From the NCBI GenBank assembly GCA_021234155.1, contig JAJEKV010000004.1:6264109-6328108 (forward strand): a stretch of 64,000 nt of DNA, in the 5' to 3' direction. Source of the DNA: Isoetes taiwanensis (taxonomy: Eukaryota > Streptophyta > Lycopodiopsida > Isoetales > Isoetaceae). Of this stretch, positions 53,289-63,163 are shown piece by piece. The first letter of the stretch is position 1, and each line of letters begins with the position of its first letter. The notes below the pieces were generated by a model. The model saw only the letters and a program-made list of their open reading frames with translations. It was not told the origin of the DNA and ran no database searches. A program made the position numbers and the translations under genes.

Positions 53289-53360
53289 CTCGGCCGACCT
53301 CTCTTTTTTGGCAATAATTGATTATCGACTACATCATCATTTGAGATAGGTGGGCATAAT
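53289..53360 (-). CDS. Helitron small exon 2 (fusion of YQA-module start and AT-hook)
   Basis: 72 bases, phase 2 to phase 2. The first half (LCPPISNDDVVD) copies the start of exon 3 and the second (NQLLPKKRGRP) copies the end of an AT-hook exon, so a deletion removed the intron between two modules. Donor CCGAG/GTCAGT. Confidence 0.7.
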
Positions 53361-53455
53361 CTATTAAAAGTCAAATGTAAGAAATATTAGTTAAAAAAAA
53401 AAAGGAATGAAAAATGAAGAAGTTCTAATTGTAGTAATTGTTAAGCTATACTGAC

Positions 53456-53539
53456 CTTGGCCGGCCTCTTTTTTTTTGCAACAATTGATTTTGGACATGT
53501 TGGTTTACAACGTTATGCCTTTTCGATGGCTCAGTATTG
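53456..53539 (-). CDS. Helitron small exon 1 (AT-hook)
   Basis: 84 bases, phase 2 to phase 2. Acceptor TTCGTCAG-like CGTCAG, donor CCAAG/GTCAGT. Encodes NTEPSKRHNVVNQHVQNQLL then QKKRGRP. Confidence 0.7.
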
Positions 53540-53628
53540 CTGACGAATCACCGAAAAACACTGGCAATGTTCAAATTAGCATGATGCATGTCTCATCATT
53601 ACAAAATATTGCAATGCGCAGTTTGTAC

Positions 53629-53674
53629 CTGGCATGCGTAGGTTGCATGGTGTTTGTCGATTTTAATTCAAGAG
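53629..53674 (-). CDS. Possible first exon of the Helitron gene
   Basis: An ATG at 53648-53646 gives MQPTHA and a split codon at donor CCAG/GTACAA, which joins exon 1 in phase. An acceptor-like AAATTTCAG at 53675 and an open frame above the ATG leave open that the protein begins further upstream. Confidence 0.4.
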
Positions 53675-54420
53675 TCTGAAATTTCGAACGATAAATTACA
53701 TTATGTAATTGAGTTATTGCTAAAAGAAAAAGTCTACGGAGATATTTTAATCAATTTGGCGTCTAATGGCATAACGCAAAAATGTCACAGTTGAAGACTT
53801 CCTATGTTTGAATCTTTCAAACTGATGCATGACAGAACATATCCTTAATTCTAAGGTTATGAGAACCTGGTAATTTCCTAGTTTGCATGAGGCATTCCAT
53901 CTTGGTAGATTTAATTGGATAACGAATTTTAATGAGCCTGATAACCACTAAGGGTTAAAAAAGCGAGCATCTGGAAATAGGATGGCTCACCATCGGTCAA
54001 AAAAAGAGGCAACCAGATGGACAGCTTGAGCTACGGGAGCAAATGGATTGCTGGCCGATTATATTGCGGGGATGGTTTCCAATAGAATGACCTGTTGTAA
54101 ATTTTTGTATCAAGAATGATGACGCTCTGTTCCAGGCCATCCCAGTTTAATTCGAAGTCATTTGGGAATCGAAGTCATTTGAGAGCTTAGTTAGTCGTTA
54201 CAATCAACAACACTATATTGCTAGTATGTCTATTTGAAGAATCCAATTTCATATTAGTCTAGATATCCCATTTATAACTTTACAATTTTGAGAACTTTAA
54301 CTCATAAATTGTTGGAAATACAATTTCAACAATGAGATGTTTGAGAAGTGATTAAGCTCTTATGCATCTCATTTTACGGTAGCTACTGACGACGGCTATA
54401 TTACATAGTAATTGATTAAC

Positions 54421-54540
54421 GTCCATTTTTTTACCTCAAAAATGGGTCTTGTTCAATTAAAATGGAGAAGAATCATTTGTGACAAAAAACACGGGAAGAG
54501 AGACGGTCTACCTTGTTAGGATTTCATTCAGATATGCTAA
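54421..54540 (+). repeat. Direct repeat partner of 56391-56515
   Basis: TTTTTTTACCTCAAAAATGG, GGAGAAGAATCA, GACAAAAAACAC and TTCAGATATGCTA recur in order at 56391-56515 with moderate divergence. Confidence 0.75.
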
Positions 54541-55690
54541 AAAAGGCAACCGAATGGGCAGCTCGGGCTAGTGGAGCAAATTGAAATTTAATGCTTAATA
54601 CAGGAGCGTAGATCAACTTATTCTAATTAAAACAAAACGCTAATTTTAGGCTATTGTGCTAAGCCTCTAAGATTTTATTTTGTTATTGATAAATTTTAAT
54701 TGATTGGTATGCACGTATCTATAAGGCTAAGGATAAGGAAACCGATCGAATGTTTGCTAAAACACACGCCAATTCCTATATTGGTGTCGGATTTTTGTCA
54801 ACAACACCATTAGGGACTAGGATATGAATTAGTAAAACATTCTCACAATCTTCGATAACAGTACAACGCACACTTTTCGACATCGCGTGGCCAAGGCCAA
54901 CAGCAACATCAAGTGAGGGCTATACTTGTCAACGAAGACTTAAAAGTAACTTTTTGTACTAAGCTTTTGTTTGCTAGGTTGCTAAAATCTATATAGAATG
55001 GGGTATGCGTCTTTATGATAATTGATAATGTGAATGTGACATATCAGTTTGGCAAATAGAATTAATATATATAGAATACAATTACATAAAGAACATAAGC
55101 AAAATTGAATTAATTAAACTGTTTGAGAACGTCAATTAATGTAAACAGAATAGAGGTCTAGTTAGATAATTAGTCTACAGATATCGTATGGAAGAGGAGA
55201 CTCTCGTTGTTTAATCTGAATAGAAATCATATGTATACAACCAGTGTTATATTTATTATATTGATTGACGAGGTCTATATACAGTAAGGTATAGTTCTAT
55301 ATGGTCCAGTTTCTAGGTACGAAGGGAAGATGTAGACAAACTGTACATGTTGGCAAAGTCTATGAACTACCACCTTTAGTGCCTTGCTCAACATCCAAGT
55401 TTTTTGGTTAGTTTCGCAGTCCTTTTCATTGATAATACATGTACACTATATGTCTTGGTCAAGTGGAAAATTGGTTCTATAAAACAACCTCCCTCTCCCC
55501 AATCTTATGGTTTTCGTATTTTTCTTCTTTTGAGAAAAGAGAAATGATTCATGTCAAGAATTGCTAAGATTTATTCCTATTTATTTGTTTAGTAAAGTTC
55601 ACAAATTTACACGAGGAACATTGACTAAGTATCCTATGTTGGCAACATACTTCTTATTTTTTTTGCTTGTCTTTCCTTTCTTTACTTTCC

Positions 55691-55782
55691 TGGTTGTTTG
55701 CGCACTCTCACAGAGGAAGTTCGTCCTTTACTTTGCTGGTTGTTTGCGCACTCTCACAGAGGAAGTTCGTGGCTGCAAGTCT
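55691..55782. repeat. 46-bp tandem duplication
   Basis: TGGTTGTTTGCGCACTCTCA starts at 55691 and again at 55737, followed by identical CAGAGGAAGTTCGT. Confidence 0.85.
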
Positions 55783-56204
55783 GTCATAGGCACATAAGAG
55801 AAGAAATTAATATACTACATTTATTGATTCTAAACAAAGGCATTTATCCTCTGAAGAAGCAAAGTATTTAGAATGGTTAAAAACTAACATGAATGCACCC
55901 AAAACCTTACGTCCAACATATAGCCTTGCAGAATGCATAGATAGAAGGCAGATTTGCATGACCCTATTAAATATGGTAACCCATTTTCATTGCAACTTAG
56001 ATGTCTTGATTCAAATAGCAAATACAAAGGTAAACCATGTCCTTATAACAAACTGCTATTAAAATGAATGAAGCTGGATGGTGAGGAAAAAGTGGTGTTT
56101 TTAGGCAGACTATTTACACAGAGGAGTGAATCAAGAAAAGGATTTAAGTGGAGAACTTTAAAATCGACCTAATCCAGTTCAAAAAATAAGTAGCCATATC
56201 TGTA

Positions 56205-56356
56205 TGATGTTGAAATGTTCCATGTGGACTTTACCTTCCAGTGCTTTCAGCAGTAAAGAATACACAGGCCTCACAACACATGATGTTGAAATGTTCCATG
56301 TGGACTTTACCTTCCAGTGCTTTCAGCAGTAAAGAATACACAGGCCTCACAAGACA
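56205..56356. repeat. 76-bp tandem duplication, nearly exact
   Basis: TGATGTTGAAATGTTCCATG starts at 56205 and 56281. The two copies differ by about one base up to GGCCTCACAA. Confidence 0.9.
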
Positions 56357-58475
56357 TTCTTAGTGTAGTTAATTCAAAAAGTGTTTGTTCTTTACGCCAT
56401 TTTTTTATCTCAAAAATGGCTGTTGTGCAAGTAAAACGGAGAAGAATCACTTATGACAAAAAACACAGGAAGAGAGAGACGTCCTACTTTGTTAGGATTT
56501 AATTCAGATATGCTATCATGCTATTATCTAGCATGCTATATTGCCTCATAAATTTACACACAACGATGTTGTCTTTATGTCAGAACAGTTGCTAACCACA
56601 CACAATACTATAGACATTCCAAGACAGTAAAGACTAGCAAATTTCTTATGAATATCATGCATATGGGTGGATGGGATGGAATTTTTGCATGGCAGGGATT
56701 GCAGGCTACATTCTCCTTGTGAAATGCTGAACAATACTCTGTTTTGGAGGCAAATATATTTTGAGGAAGTATGCTTGATGCATGCATTTGATAAAAAGCC
56801 ACATCTGGTCTGTTACAATGTGTTTGGGGTTCCCGAAGACAAACATCTGTATGAAGCAGCATTTGGGACCAATCTACGACACAGGAATTTCTCCTTTGGT
56901 GGAGTTAAAAGCTCCCCCGACCATTTCACATATTCAAAACTCAAGGTACTGCTTTTGTGCCTGCATTAAAATACCCAGCAAAAAACTCTGTTTTCCGCGT
57001 TTTCTTTTTCTCCTTCTCTTTCCGGAATGAATATCAAATACAAAAGTCTGGTTCGAGGGCGGAACTCAAATAATCTTTGTTTTTGTTTGTTTCTCAAAAT
57101 ACAAAAACTCGTGAGATCGACAGAGACAAAGGTAAATCGTCAATTCTGGCCAATTTGCCTCCGTAAGCAATTTCTCAAAGATTGATCGTTCCCATCTGTT
57201 GTGTGACGTAAGAAATGGACTCCATCTTTAATCCTTAGAATGGGAGTTTTGCTGGCATCATCTCTATTGACCGATACTTTACTGCAAATCATAGACGTAT
57301 TTGGTTGCAAGGGAGATATGCCTATTCCAAGCTCTAGCCGATATGATATTTGTCTTTCTCTTTTCATCTCTTGCCGAAAGCTCTTAAAATCAAGTTCACC
57401 ATGCTCGTCGCATACATGGTGGCAAACAGCATTGATTCACAATGCGTTTCTACATTATGAACAGCTTCTATATCTTTAAGAGTTTAAAAAATCTTGTGGC
57501 TCTGCCAGTCTACATTGGGACTAATAACATGCAAGTCTATCGATGCCATGGATAGACCACTGTGGAAAGCACAGATCGTTTCTAAGTCACGGTTTTGTTT
57601 TTGTTTCTTTTCCGTGAAGTCAGAGACATAGAAGTCCGTGAAGATACTGAAACTTTTCCCATAATCCCTGTATTTTTTCAATCGAAAGCTATTTCTTTGG
57701 GCAACAAAGCCATCCACTTTCAAAGGCTTTGATTACAACACATGCATTCTTAAATCTCTAAAATCACAGATATGGGCGAGCACGTACCTGGATTTTGCAT
57801 AGAATGCTATGGAAAGGTAAACGTTTGGTGGAGCTTGGAATAACGCCAAAATGGTGTGCGGCGAAGGGCAGGAGACTGTAATAAAAGAATTAAAACCTAG
57901 ATTCTGTTAATCAAACCTAGATTCTGTTAATCAATAGATATTAAATACAAAAGCCTATAAAAAAAAACACGCCTGGGAATTTGGTTCAGGCTATTAAGAC
58001 TCAACAAAAGCAACATTGTGTCAAAATTAAAGAACTGGCATATTTTTACTTCCGTTTTAATCTTTCTGAATTTGTATCAGGCATAAAACGCCCAAATTTC
58101 TTTCTGACAACACAAAAAAATCACGGGTCAACACATACAGAAGCTAAACCTTCAATTTTCTCTAAGTTGGCTCTGCGGATCCTGGCTGAAAGATCAGTTC
58201 TAAATGCTTGGGTTCGCTTAGCCTTAGAACGGATTGGGGTCCAGATTCAAATGTATTAACTTTGTCTGGGGATACTCTGTCCCTCAAGTCTATAACCTAC
58301 TCTGTTGCTCAAGGATTATAAGTAGAGTAAGCTCCAGAGCAAATGGTTAGGCCGCCTCTTCTGCTGAATCTGCAGCAAACACTGATCGATTCTTAGTGGT
58401 TTTATGCCTCAAAACCTGAGCAACAATCTGAAGCTTCAGCATGTAGATCTTACTTAGAGGATATAGTATCACACG

Positions 58476-58480
58476 AGGCA
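58476..58480. repeat. Left target-site duplication of the copia element (AGGCA)
   Basis: AGGCA precedes the 5' LTR. The same five bases follow the 3' LTR at 63159-63163. Confidence 0.9.
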
Positions 58481-58728
58481 TGTTAAAGTATTAAGTGTTA
58501 TTGTTGTCAAAGTTTCTATTTACTGTTATTTATGTTTAGTAAGTGATTAAGCGGTTAAGTCGGTTGAAGAAATTTTGGCAGAAGTTGCTCCATGATCTTG
58601 GGACTTGATTCATGGAACCAGTTGTATTTATGTGATGAACATTTTGGAAATATCACTGCTTCTGATCATTCGTGTTCTCTTGTGTTCTCTTGTTATCATT
58701 TCAGTGTCAATCTTTTGTCTAATTTACA
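58481..58728 (+). repeat. Copia 5' LTR (248 bp)
   Basis: It starts TGTTAAAGTATTAAGTG and ends GTCTAATTTACA. It is short, as is common for copia. Confidence 0.95.
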
Positions 58729-58742
58729 GGTTATGGGCCCAC
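58729..58742 (+). promoter_or_regulatory. Primer-binding site matching the anticodon arm of initiator tRNA-Met
   Basis: GGTTATGGGCCCAC follows the LTR with no spacer. It is the reverse complement of GTGGGCCCATAACC, the anticodon stem-loop of plant initiator tRNA-Met. No TGG-type match to the tRNA 3' end is present, so a cleaved half-tRNA is the likely primer. Confidence 0.8.
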
Positions 58743-58822
58743 GCATGTAACTGCTCTGCACCTGTTATTGTCCTTGCTGATTCCATAAATCCTTGAGTTA
58801 GCCACCTTTTAATACTTGTACG

Positions 58823-59671
58823 ATGGAGAATATTGGAACATTGAATGCTTTTGAATGGAAGCTGATTCCCCGGTTCACTGGGAAAAATTTCATGCTCTGG
58901 AAATGGCGAATCCAGATGGTCCTGGAGGATAAGGGCCTCTGGGGTGTTGTTAGTCCGACAGGGAGTGTAAATCAAGGCACTCCTGCCGGATCTAGTGCTG
59001 CTGAAGGATCTAGTGCTGCTGAGGGCACTGATGAGGCAACCATTGAGGTTGTTTTGACTGAATCGGCTTCGGATCTTGCTGAGAAGGACCGAAAGGCACG
59101 ATTGATCATCTGTTCTGGGTTGGATGATACTCCTGCAAGGCTGGTCAGGGGACTTTCATCTGCTCAGGCGATTTGGCGGGTTCTGATGAACCATTATGCT
59201 TCCGATTTGGCTGGAAATCGGCTTGCTCTAAGAAAAAAACTTTACAGTCTTCATTTGAGTGAGGGAGGTGATTTTCATGAGCATGCATGCATCATGAGGG
59301 AGATGCTGGACGAGTTGCAAGCCACTGGTGTTGACATTACGGAAGATGAGAAGGTCAGCATGCTGCTAAATAGTTTGCCTTCGTCTTTTGAAGGGGTAAT
59401 CATCAATATGGAAGGCAGATTGTCGGAATATACTTTCGACAAGGCTCGAGAGGTGAAAGTCAAAGTCATTCGTCAAAGTCGAAATAAGGCCACGATTGTG
59501 ACTGATACACTCATGTTCACTGAAACAAAAAATAAAAAGGAGAAGAGTGGAGGTCAGGAGAAGAATGGAGGTCGCAAGTCTCGGTTTGACAAAAACAAGG
59601 CAACTTGTTTTCGATGCCAAAAGACTGGGCATCTGGCAAGAGATTGTCGAGCCCCCTCCCCGTACCAGTGA
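58823..59671 (+). CDS. Copia gag protein, 282 codons
   Basis: It starts MENIGTLNAFEWKLIPRFTG with the usual NF-LWK segment (KNFMLWKWRIQMVLEDKGLW). Residues about 52-66 carry a small SSAAEG duplication. The UBN2-like capsid region follows (AIWRVLMNHYASD, LHLSEGGDFHEHACIMREML, EKVSMLLNSLPSSFEGVI). A Lys-rich stretch leads to one CCHC knuckle, CFRCQKTGHLARDC, near the end. It would form the particle and bind RNA. The frame stops at 59671 shortly after the knuckle, and protease follows in another frame, so gag is intact but separated from pol. Confidence 0.9.
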   Translation: MENIGTLNAFEWKLIPRFTGKNFMLWKWRIQMVLEDKGLWGVVSPTGSVNQGTPAGSSAAEGSSAAEGTDEATIEVVLTESASDLAEKDRKARLIICSGLDDTPARLVRGLSSAQAIWRVLMNHYASDLAGNRLALRKKLYSLHLSEGGDFHEHACIMREMLDELQATGVDITEDEKVSMLLNSLPSSFEGVIINMEGRLSEYTFDKAREVKVKVIRQSRNKATIVTDTLMFTETKNKKEKSGGQEKNGGRKSRFDKNKATCFRCQKTGHLARDCRAPSPYQ

Positions 59672-59699
59672 GAACAAGCAACCAAGTTGCGTAAGAAGA

Positions 59700-60279
59700 A
59701 AAATGTACCGAGCATTCGAGGAAGAACATAAACGATAGTTGAAGAGATGGAGGTTGATCATGGAGAATTTCTTTTCGTTGCCTTAGAACTACCGGAGGGG
59801 AAATCGATTGTAAATGGTACATGGATTCCCGAGCCACAAGCCACATGACTTCACAGAGGGAAATTTTCTTCAATTATCAATTGTTGTCACGTCCCGAAAC
59901 AATTCGAATGGGAGATCATCATGTTGCGAAGCCATTGGGACAGGTAGCATCTCAATCCTTTTGGAAAGGTCACACCATCGTTCAAAATGTCTTGCATGTA
60001 CCACGGTTGCAAAAAAATCGTTTGTCGGTCGGCCAGACTAACCGATGCGGAAATGAGATCAGATTCTCTACCTCAAGTTGTGAAGTTTTGGATAAAAATG
60101 GGCAAGTGCTGATTCAAGCCACACGGCAAGGCAATTTATATGAAATCCTTGGGTCCCCTAGGATCACTGAAGAAGTGCATTATGCGGAGAAGCTCCTTCC
60201 GGCGCAGACCTTATGGCATTATAGGCTTGGGCATATCGCTCCTTTCGAATGGAGTTACTTGTCAAACGGGGTTTTGTGA
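59700..60279 (+). pseudogene. Copia protease and pre-integrase region
   Basis: A short frame (EMEVDHGEFLFVALELPEGK) is followed after a shift by the 152-codon frame from 59821. Protease motif WYLDSGA reads WYMDSRA, so the active-site glycine is Arg; the codon change CTGGA to CCCGA is of the kind suspected to be a sequencing error here. LHVPRLQKNRLSVGQ and the pre-integrase motif LWHYRLGHI (His-x-x-x-His part of the integrase zinc site) are clear. Confidence 0.85.
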
Positions 60280-61000
60280 ATACTTGGGAAGGTATCCATC
60301 GGACCACGCAACATATGTTTACAGTGTAAGATCACAAGAGGGAGATTTCCAGTGTCCAATTCACATGCAAAACAGAGACTTGCTCTGCTACACACGGATT
60401 TGTGTGGCCCGATCAGCCCAGCCACATCTGCAGGATCGAGATATTTTCTTGTCTTCCTAGATGATTTCTCCAGGAAGGTATTTGTGTATTTGCTTAAAAC
60501 AAGAGCCAATGCTTTGAGTATTTCTGCATTTTCAAACGACTAGTTGAGAAAGGAACCGGAGCTCAAATCTTAGCCTTGAGGTCCGATAATCCGAGGCGAA
60601 GTTTTGTTCTAGGGTCTTTGAAGACTTTTGCATGATGAATGGGATTGAACATCAACTTACTGCACCATATACCAGTGAGCAGAATGGTCGAGCAGAAAGG
60701 GTTAATAGAACCCTTATTGAAATGGCCAGAACAAGTGTTATTAAGCATGAAGGTACCGGCTGTTTTTGGGGAGAAGCCATAACTACAAAGAAAGATATTT
60801 GGTGAATAGAGCTCCTCATGCCAAGCTTGATTTCAAGGTTCCTCAAGACGTTTGGGCGGGGTAAACCTCCCCGTTCTTAAGCATTTGAAAGTTTTTGGTT
60901 GCAAGTCATTTGTGAAGTTGAATACTTCAAATTCCAAGCTAAGCATCAAGCAAAAGCATGCATGTTCATAGGATATTGCGATGAATGTAAAGGCATATAG
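60280..61000 (+). pseudogene. Copia integrase core (several frames)
   Basis: The 63-codon frame at 60352 has ALLHTDLCGPISPATSAGSR then YFLVFLDDFSRKVFVYLLKT, supplying the first catalytic Asp. The second segment is damaged (LRSDNP near 60577 in another frame). The Glu region reads TAPYTSEQNGRAERVNRTLI near 60660, again in another frame. At least four shifts or stops occur, so the core is unusable as read. Confidence 0.8.
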
Positions 61001-62255
61001 ATTCTTCGATCTTGAAACTTCGGAAATTGGTGGTTAGTTGTCATGTCTTTGCATTTAATGAGTATGAGAGTTGTTTCCCTCAAGCAAAGGAAGAAGCATC
61101 CAATTTTCATTGTAGCGGACTTACAAATTTCCAAAAATCCATCTATTGTACCGGCCAGCCTCGAGGAGAATGTCAATCCAGAGAACAATGGTGATATCAT
61201 GAATGATAATGCTGATATTGAAGGTGAATCTTATGATGCCATAACAGATCACCTTACTGCTGTAAGGCCTGCACGCCATAGGAAGCCTCCTGCATGGCTA
61301 CAAGACTATGTTTTTTCAACCACCGAGCATGCTATTGAACCACGAGCTATCTTGAAGCCGTGAGTTGCAATGAAAGAAATCGATGGATTGCTGCCATGCA
61401 AAGGCCGAGCTTGCATCAATACAAGAAGCTAAAACATGGTCCTTGGTTGACAAACCAACTGACAAGAACATCATAGGGTCCAAATGGGTTTTCAAGATCA
61501 AATACAATGGTGATGGGAGCATTGATCGTTTTAAAGCAAGGCTGGTGGCCAGAGGCTTTACACAGGTATATGGAATAGATTATGACAGAACCTTTGCCCC
61601 TGTTGTTAAACTCACATCAGTGAGAACCATTTTAGCATATGGATGTCAACAGAGTTATCTCATACATCAGATGGATGTTACCAATGCCTTTTTGCATGGA
61701 GAACTTGAGGAGGATCTCTATCTAGAACAACCCGGAGGGTTTTGTCCAAGGGACAAATCTGGTCCACAAATTGCATAAAGCACTATATGGCCCGAAACAA
61801 AGGCCCGAACTTGGTACTCGGACTAAATCGGGTACTTCTTATGCTTGAGTTTCAAGTGAGTGCTAATGATCCCGTGTTTACTTTCGATTCATGCCCTTTC
61901 CTATTTTTGTTCTATGCTATGTGGATGACTTGATCATCTTAGCGGCCCGAGAGAAGATGAATTAATCTTCTTTGAAAGAGCAACTTCATAAACAGTTTAG
62001 AATGAAGGACTTAGGGTGATACACCATTTTCTTGGCATACAAATTCATTATGACGGGGGAGAAAGGAAAAATGTTTTTACATCAAGAAAAATACTTGGCT
62101 GATCATTTGCCGGTAAGGGGTAGATATGGTGAACTGCAAAAGCGGTTGCAACTCCTCTTGAATTTGGAGTCAATTTGGTTGCCTCGGTGAGCATTGCTCT
62201 CGAGAATCTCTTTTATATACACAAGCGAGACAGAATATTTTGGGAACTCTGAATT
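61001..62255 (+). pseudogene. Copia reverse transcriptase (frame-broken)
   Basis: The best frame, 61383-61778, has WSLVDKPTDKNIIGSKWVFK, IDYDRTFAPVVKLTSVRTIL and HQMDVTNAFLHGELEEDLYL, the fingers and first catalytic Asp. After a break near 61760 the YVDD box is at 61918-61929 (CYVDDLIIL) in another frame. The stretch 61780-62250 has several small indels. Family-typical spacing is kept, so this is a recently damaged or poorly sequenced copy. Confidence 0.85.
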
Positions 62256-62894
62256 TTGCAGCAGATAGCTACAAGACCCGACTTGTCCTTGACATTATCC
62301 AAGCTAAGTCAGTTTGCTAATGACCCAAAACATAGCCATTGTTGCTCATTGAAAAGATGTTTGAGGTATATTGCAGGTACTTCCAAGTTTGGTATAACTT
62401 TTGATGCAAATGGGAGCAAGGAAATAGTTGGATACACGGATTCAGACTGGGGAGGGGATCCGGACAGAAAATCTATTTCAGGTTATGCCTTTACCTTTGC
62501 AGGGGGAATTGTAAGTTGGAGTAGTTCCAAGCAAAAATGCATTGCGCAATCCACCACTGAGGCAGAATTTTATGCGATTTCACATGGTTTTAATGAAGCC
62601 ATTTGGCTGCAAAGACTGGCAATTGAGTTGAAAATCCATGACAGTGTTGGAATGACCTTGATGGCAGATAATCAAGGAGCTATGAGGGTTTCATATGATC
62701 CTGCTGAGCACAAGAGGATGAAGCACATTGATATTAAGTATCACTATATTAGGGATATTTTGAATACAGGAACATTGAAGCTGGTTTACTGCCCTACAGA
62801 GAAGATGGTTGCTGATGCAATGACAAAGGCTTTGGGAACAATCAAATTTCAGAGATTCCTTGAGACAATCGGATTAGGAATGGCAAACACTTAA
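62256..62894 (+). CDS. Copia RNase H domain, intact open frame to the stop of pol
   Basis: The 212-codon frame has RPDLSLTLSKLSQFANDPKH, then RNase H with YTDSDWGGDPDRKSISGYAF, WSSSKQKCIAQSTTEAEFYA and LMADNQGAMRVSYDP, so Asp, Glu and Asp are present. HKRMKHIDIKYHYIRD and the C-terminal KMVADAMTKALG follow the family pattern. The ATG used is only the first in frame; the domain is the C-terminus of the pol polyprotein. Confidence 0.9.
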   Translation: MQQIATRPDLSLTLSKLSQFANDPKHSHCCSLKRCLRYIAGTSKFGITFDANGSKEIVGYTDSDWGGDPDRKSISGYAFTFAGGIVSWSSSKQKCIAQSTTEAEFYAISHGFNEAIWLQRLAIELKIHDSVGMTLMADNQGAMRVSYDPAEHKRMKHIDIKYHYIRDILNTGTLKLVYCPTEKMVADAMTKALGTIKFQRFLETIGLGMANT

Positions 62895-62901
62895 GTGGGG
62901 G
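62893..62901 (+). promoter_or_regulatory. Copia polypurine tract
   Basis: AAGTGGGGG directly precedes the TG of the 3' LTR and overlaps the end of pol (stop TAA at 62892-62894). It primes plus-strand synthesis. Confidence 0.8.
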
Positions 62902-63158
62902 TGTTAAAGTATTAAGTGTTATTGTTGTCAAAGTTTCTATTTACTGTTATTTATGTTATTTATGTTTAGTAAGTGATTAAGCGGTTAAGTCGGTTGAAGA
63001 AATTTTGGCAGAAGTTGCTCCATGATCTTGGGACTTGATTCATGGAACCAGTTGTATTTATGTGATGAACATTTTGGAAATATCACTGCTTCTGATCATT
63101 CGTGTTCTCTTGTGTTCTCTTGTTATCATTTCAGTGTCAATCTTTTGTCTAATTTATA
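62902..63158 (+). repeat. Copia 3' LTR (257 bp)
   Basis: It is identical to the 5' LTR except for nine extra bases (one more TTATTTATG) and a terminal TA in place of CA. Confidence 0.95.
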
Positions 63159-63163
63159 AGGCA
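63159..63163. repeat. Right target-site duplication of the copia element (AGGCA)
   Basis: Identical to 58476-58480. Confidence 0.9.

Larger units (their letters stand above)
47462..53674 (-). mobile_element. Autonomous-type Helitron (coding region), with stop and frameshift
   Basis: It contains an exon array, an N-terminal domain, an HUH-Y2 Rep domain and a Pif1-like helicase, in that order on the minus strand. The termini (5' TC and 3' CTRR) were not found, so the limits given are those of recognisable coding sequence. Confidence 0.85.
53675..58475. other. Non-coding region with short duplications
   Basis: No gene is recognised. It is AT-rich. It includes the paired segments 54421-54540 and 56391-56515, a 46-bp duplication and a 76-bp duplication (see separate entries), and probably the 5' end of the Helitron, whose TC terminus I could not locate. 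Confidence 0.5.
58481..63158 (+). mobile_element. Ty1/copia retrotransposon, complete structure, coding frames broken
   Basis: Two LTRs, primer site, gag, protease, integrase, RT, RNase H and polypurine tract are present in copia order, flanked by AGGCA on both sides. The LTRs are identical apart from a 9-base difference and the terminal base change CA to TA in the 3' LTR. Several frameshifts interrupt pol between 59.67 and 62.25 kb. Confidence 0.95.
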
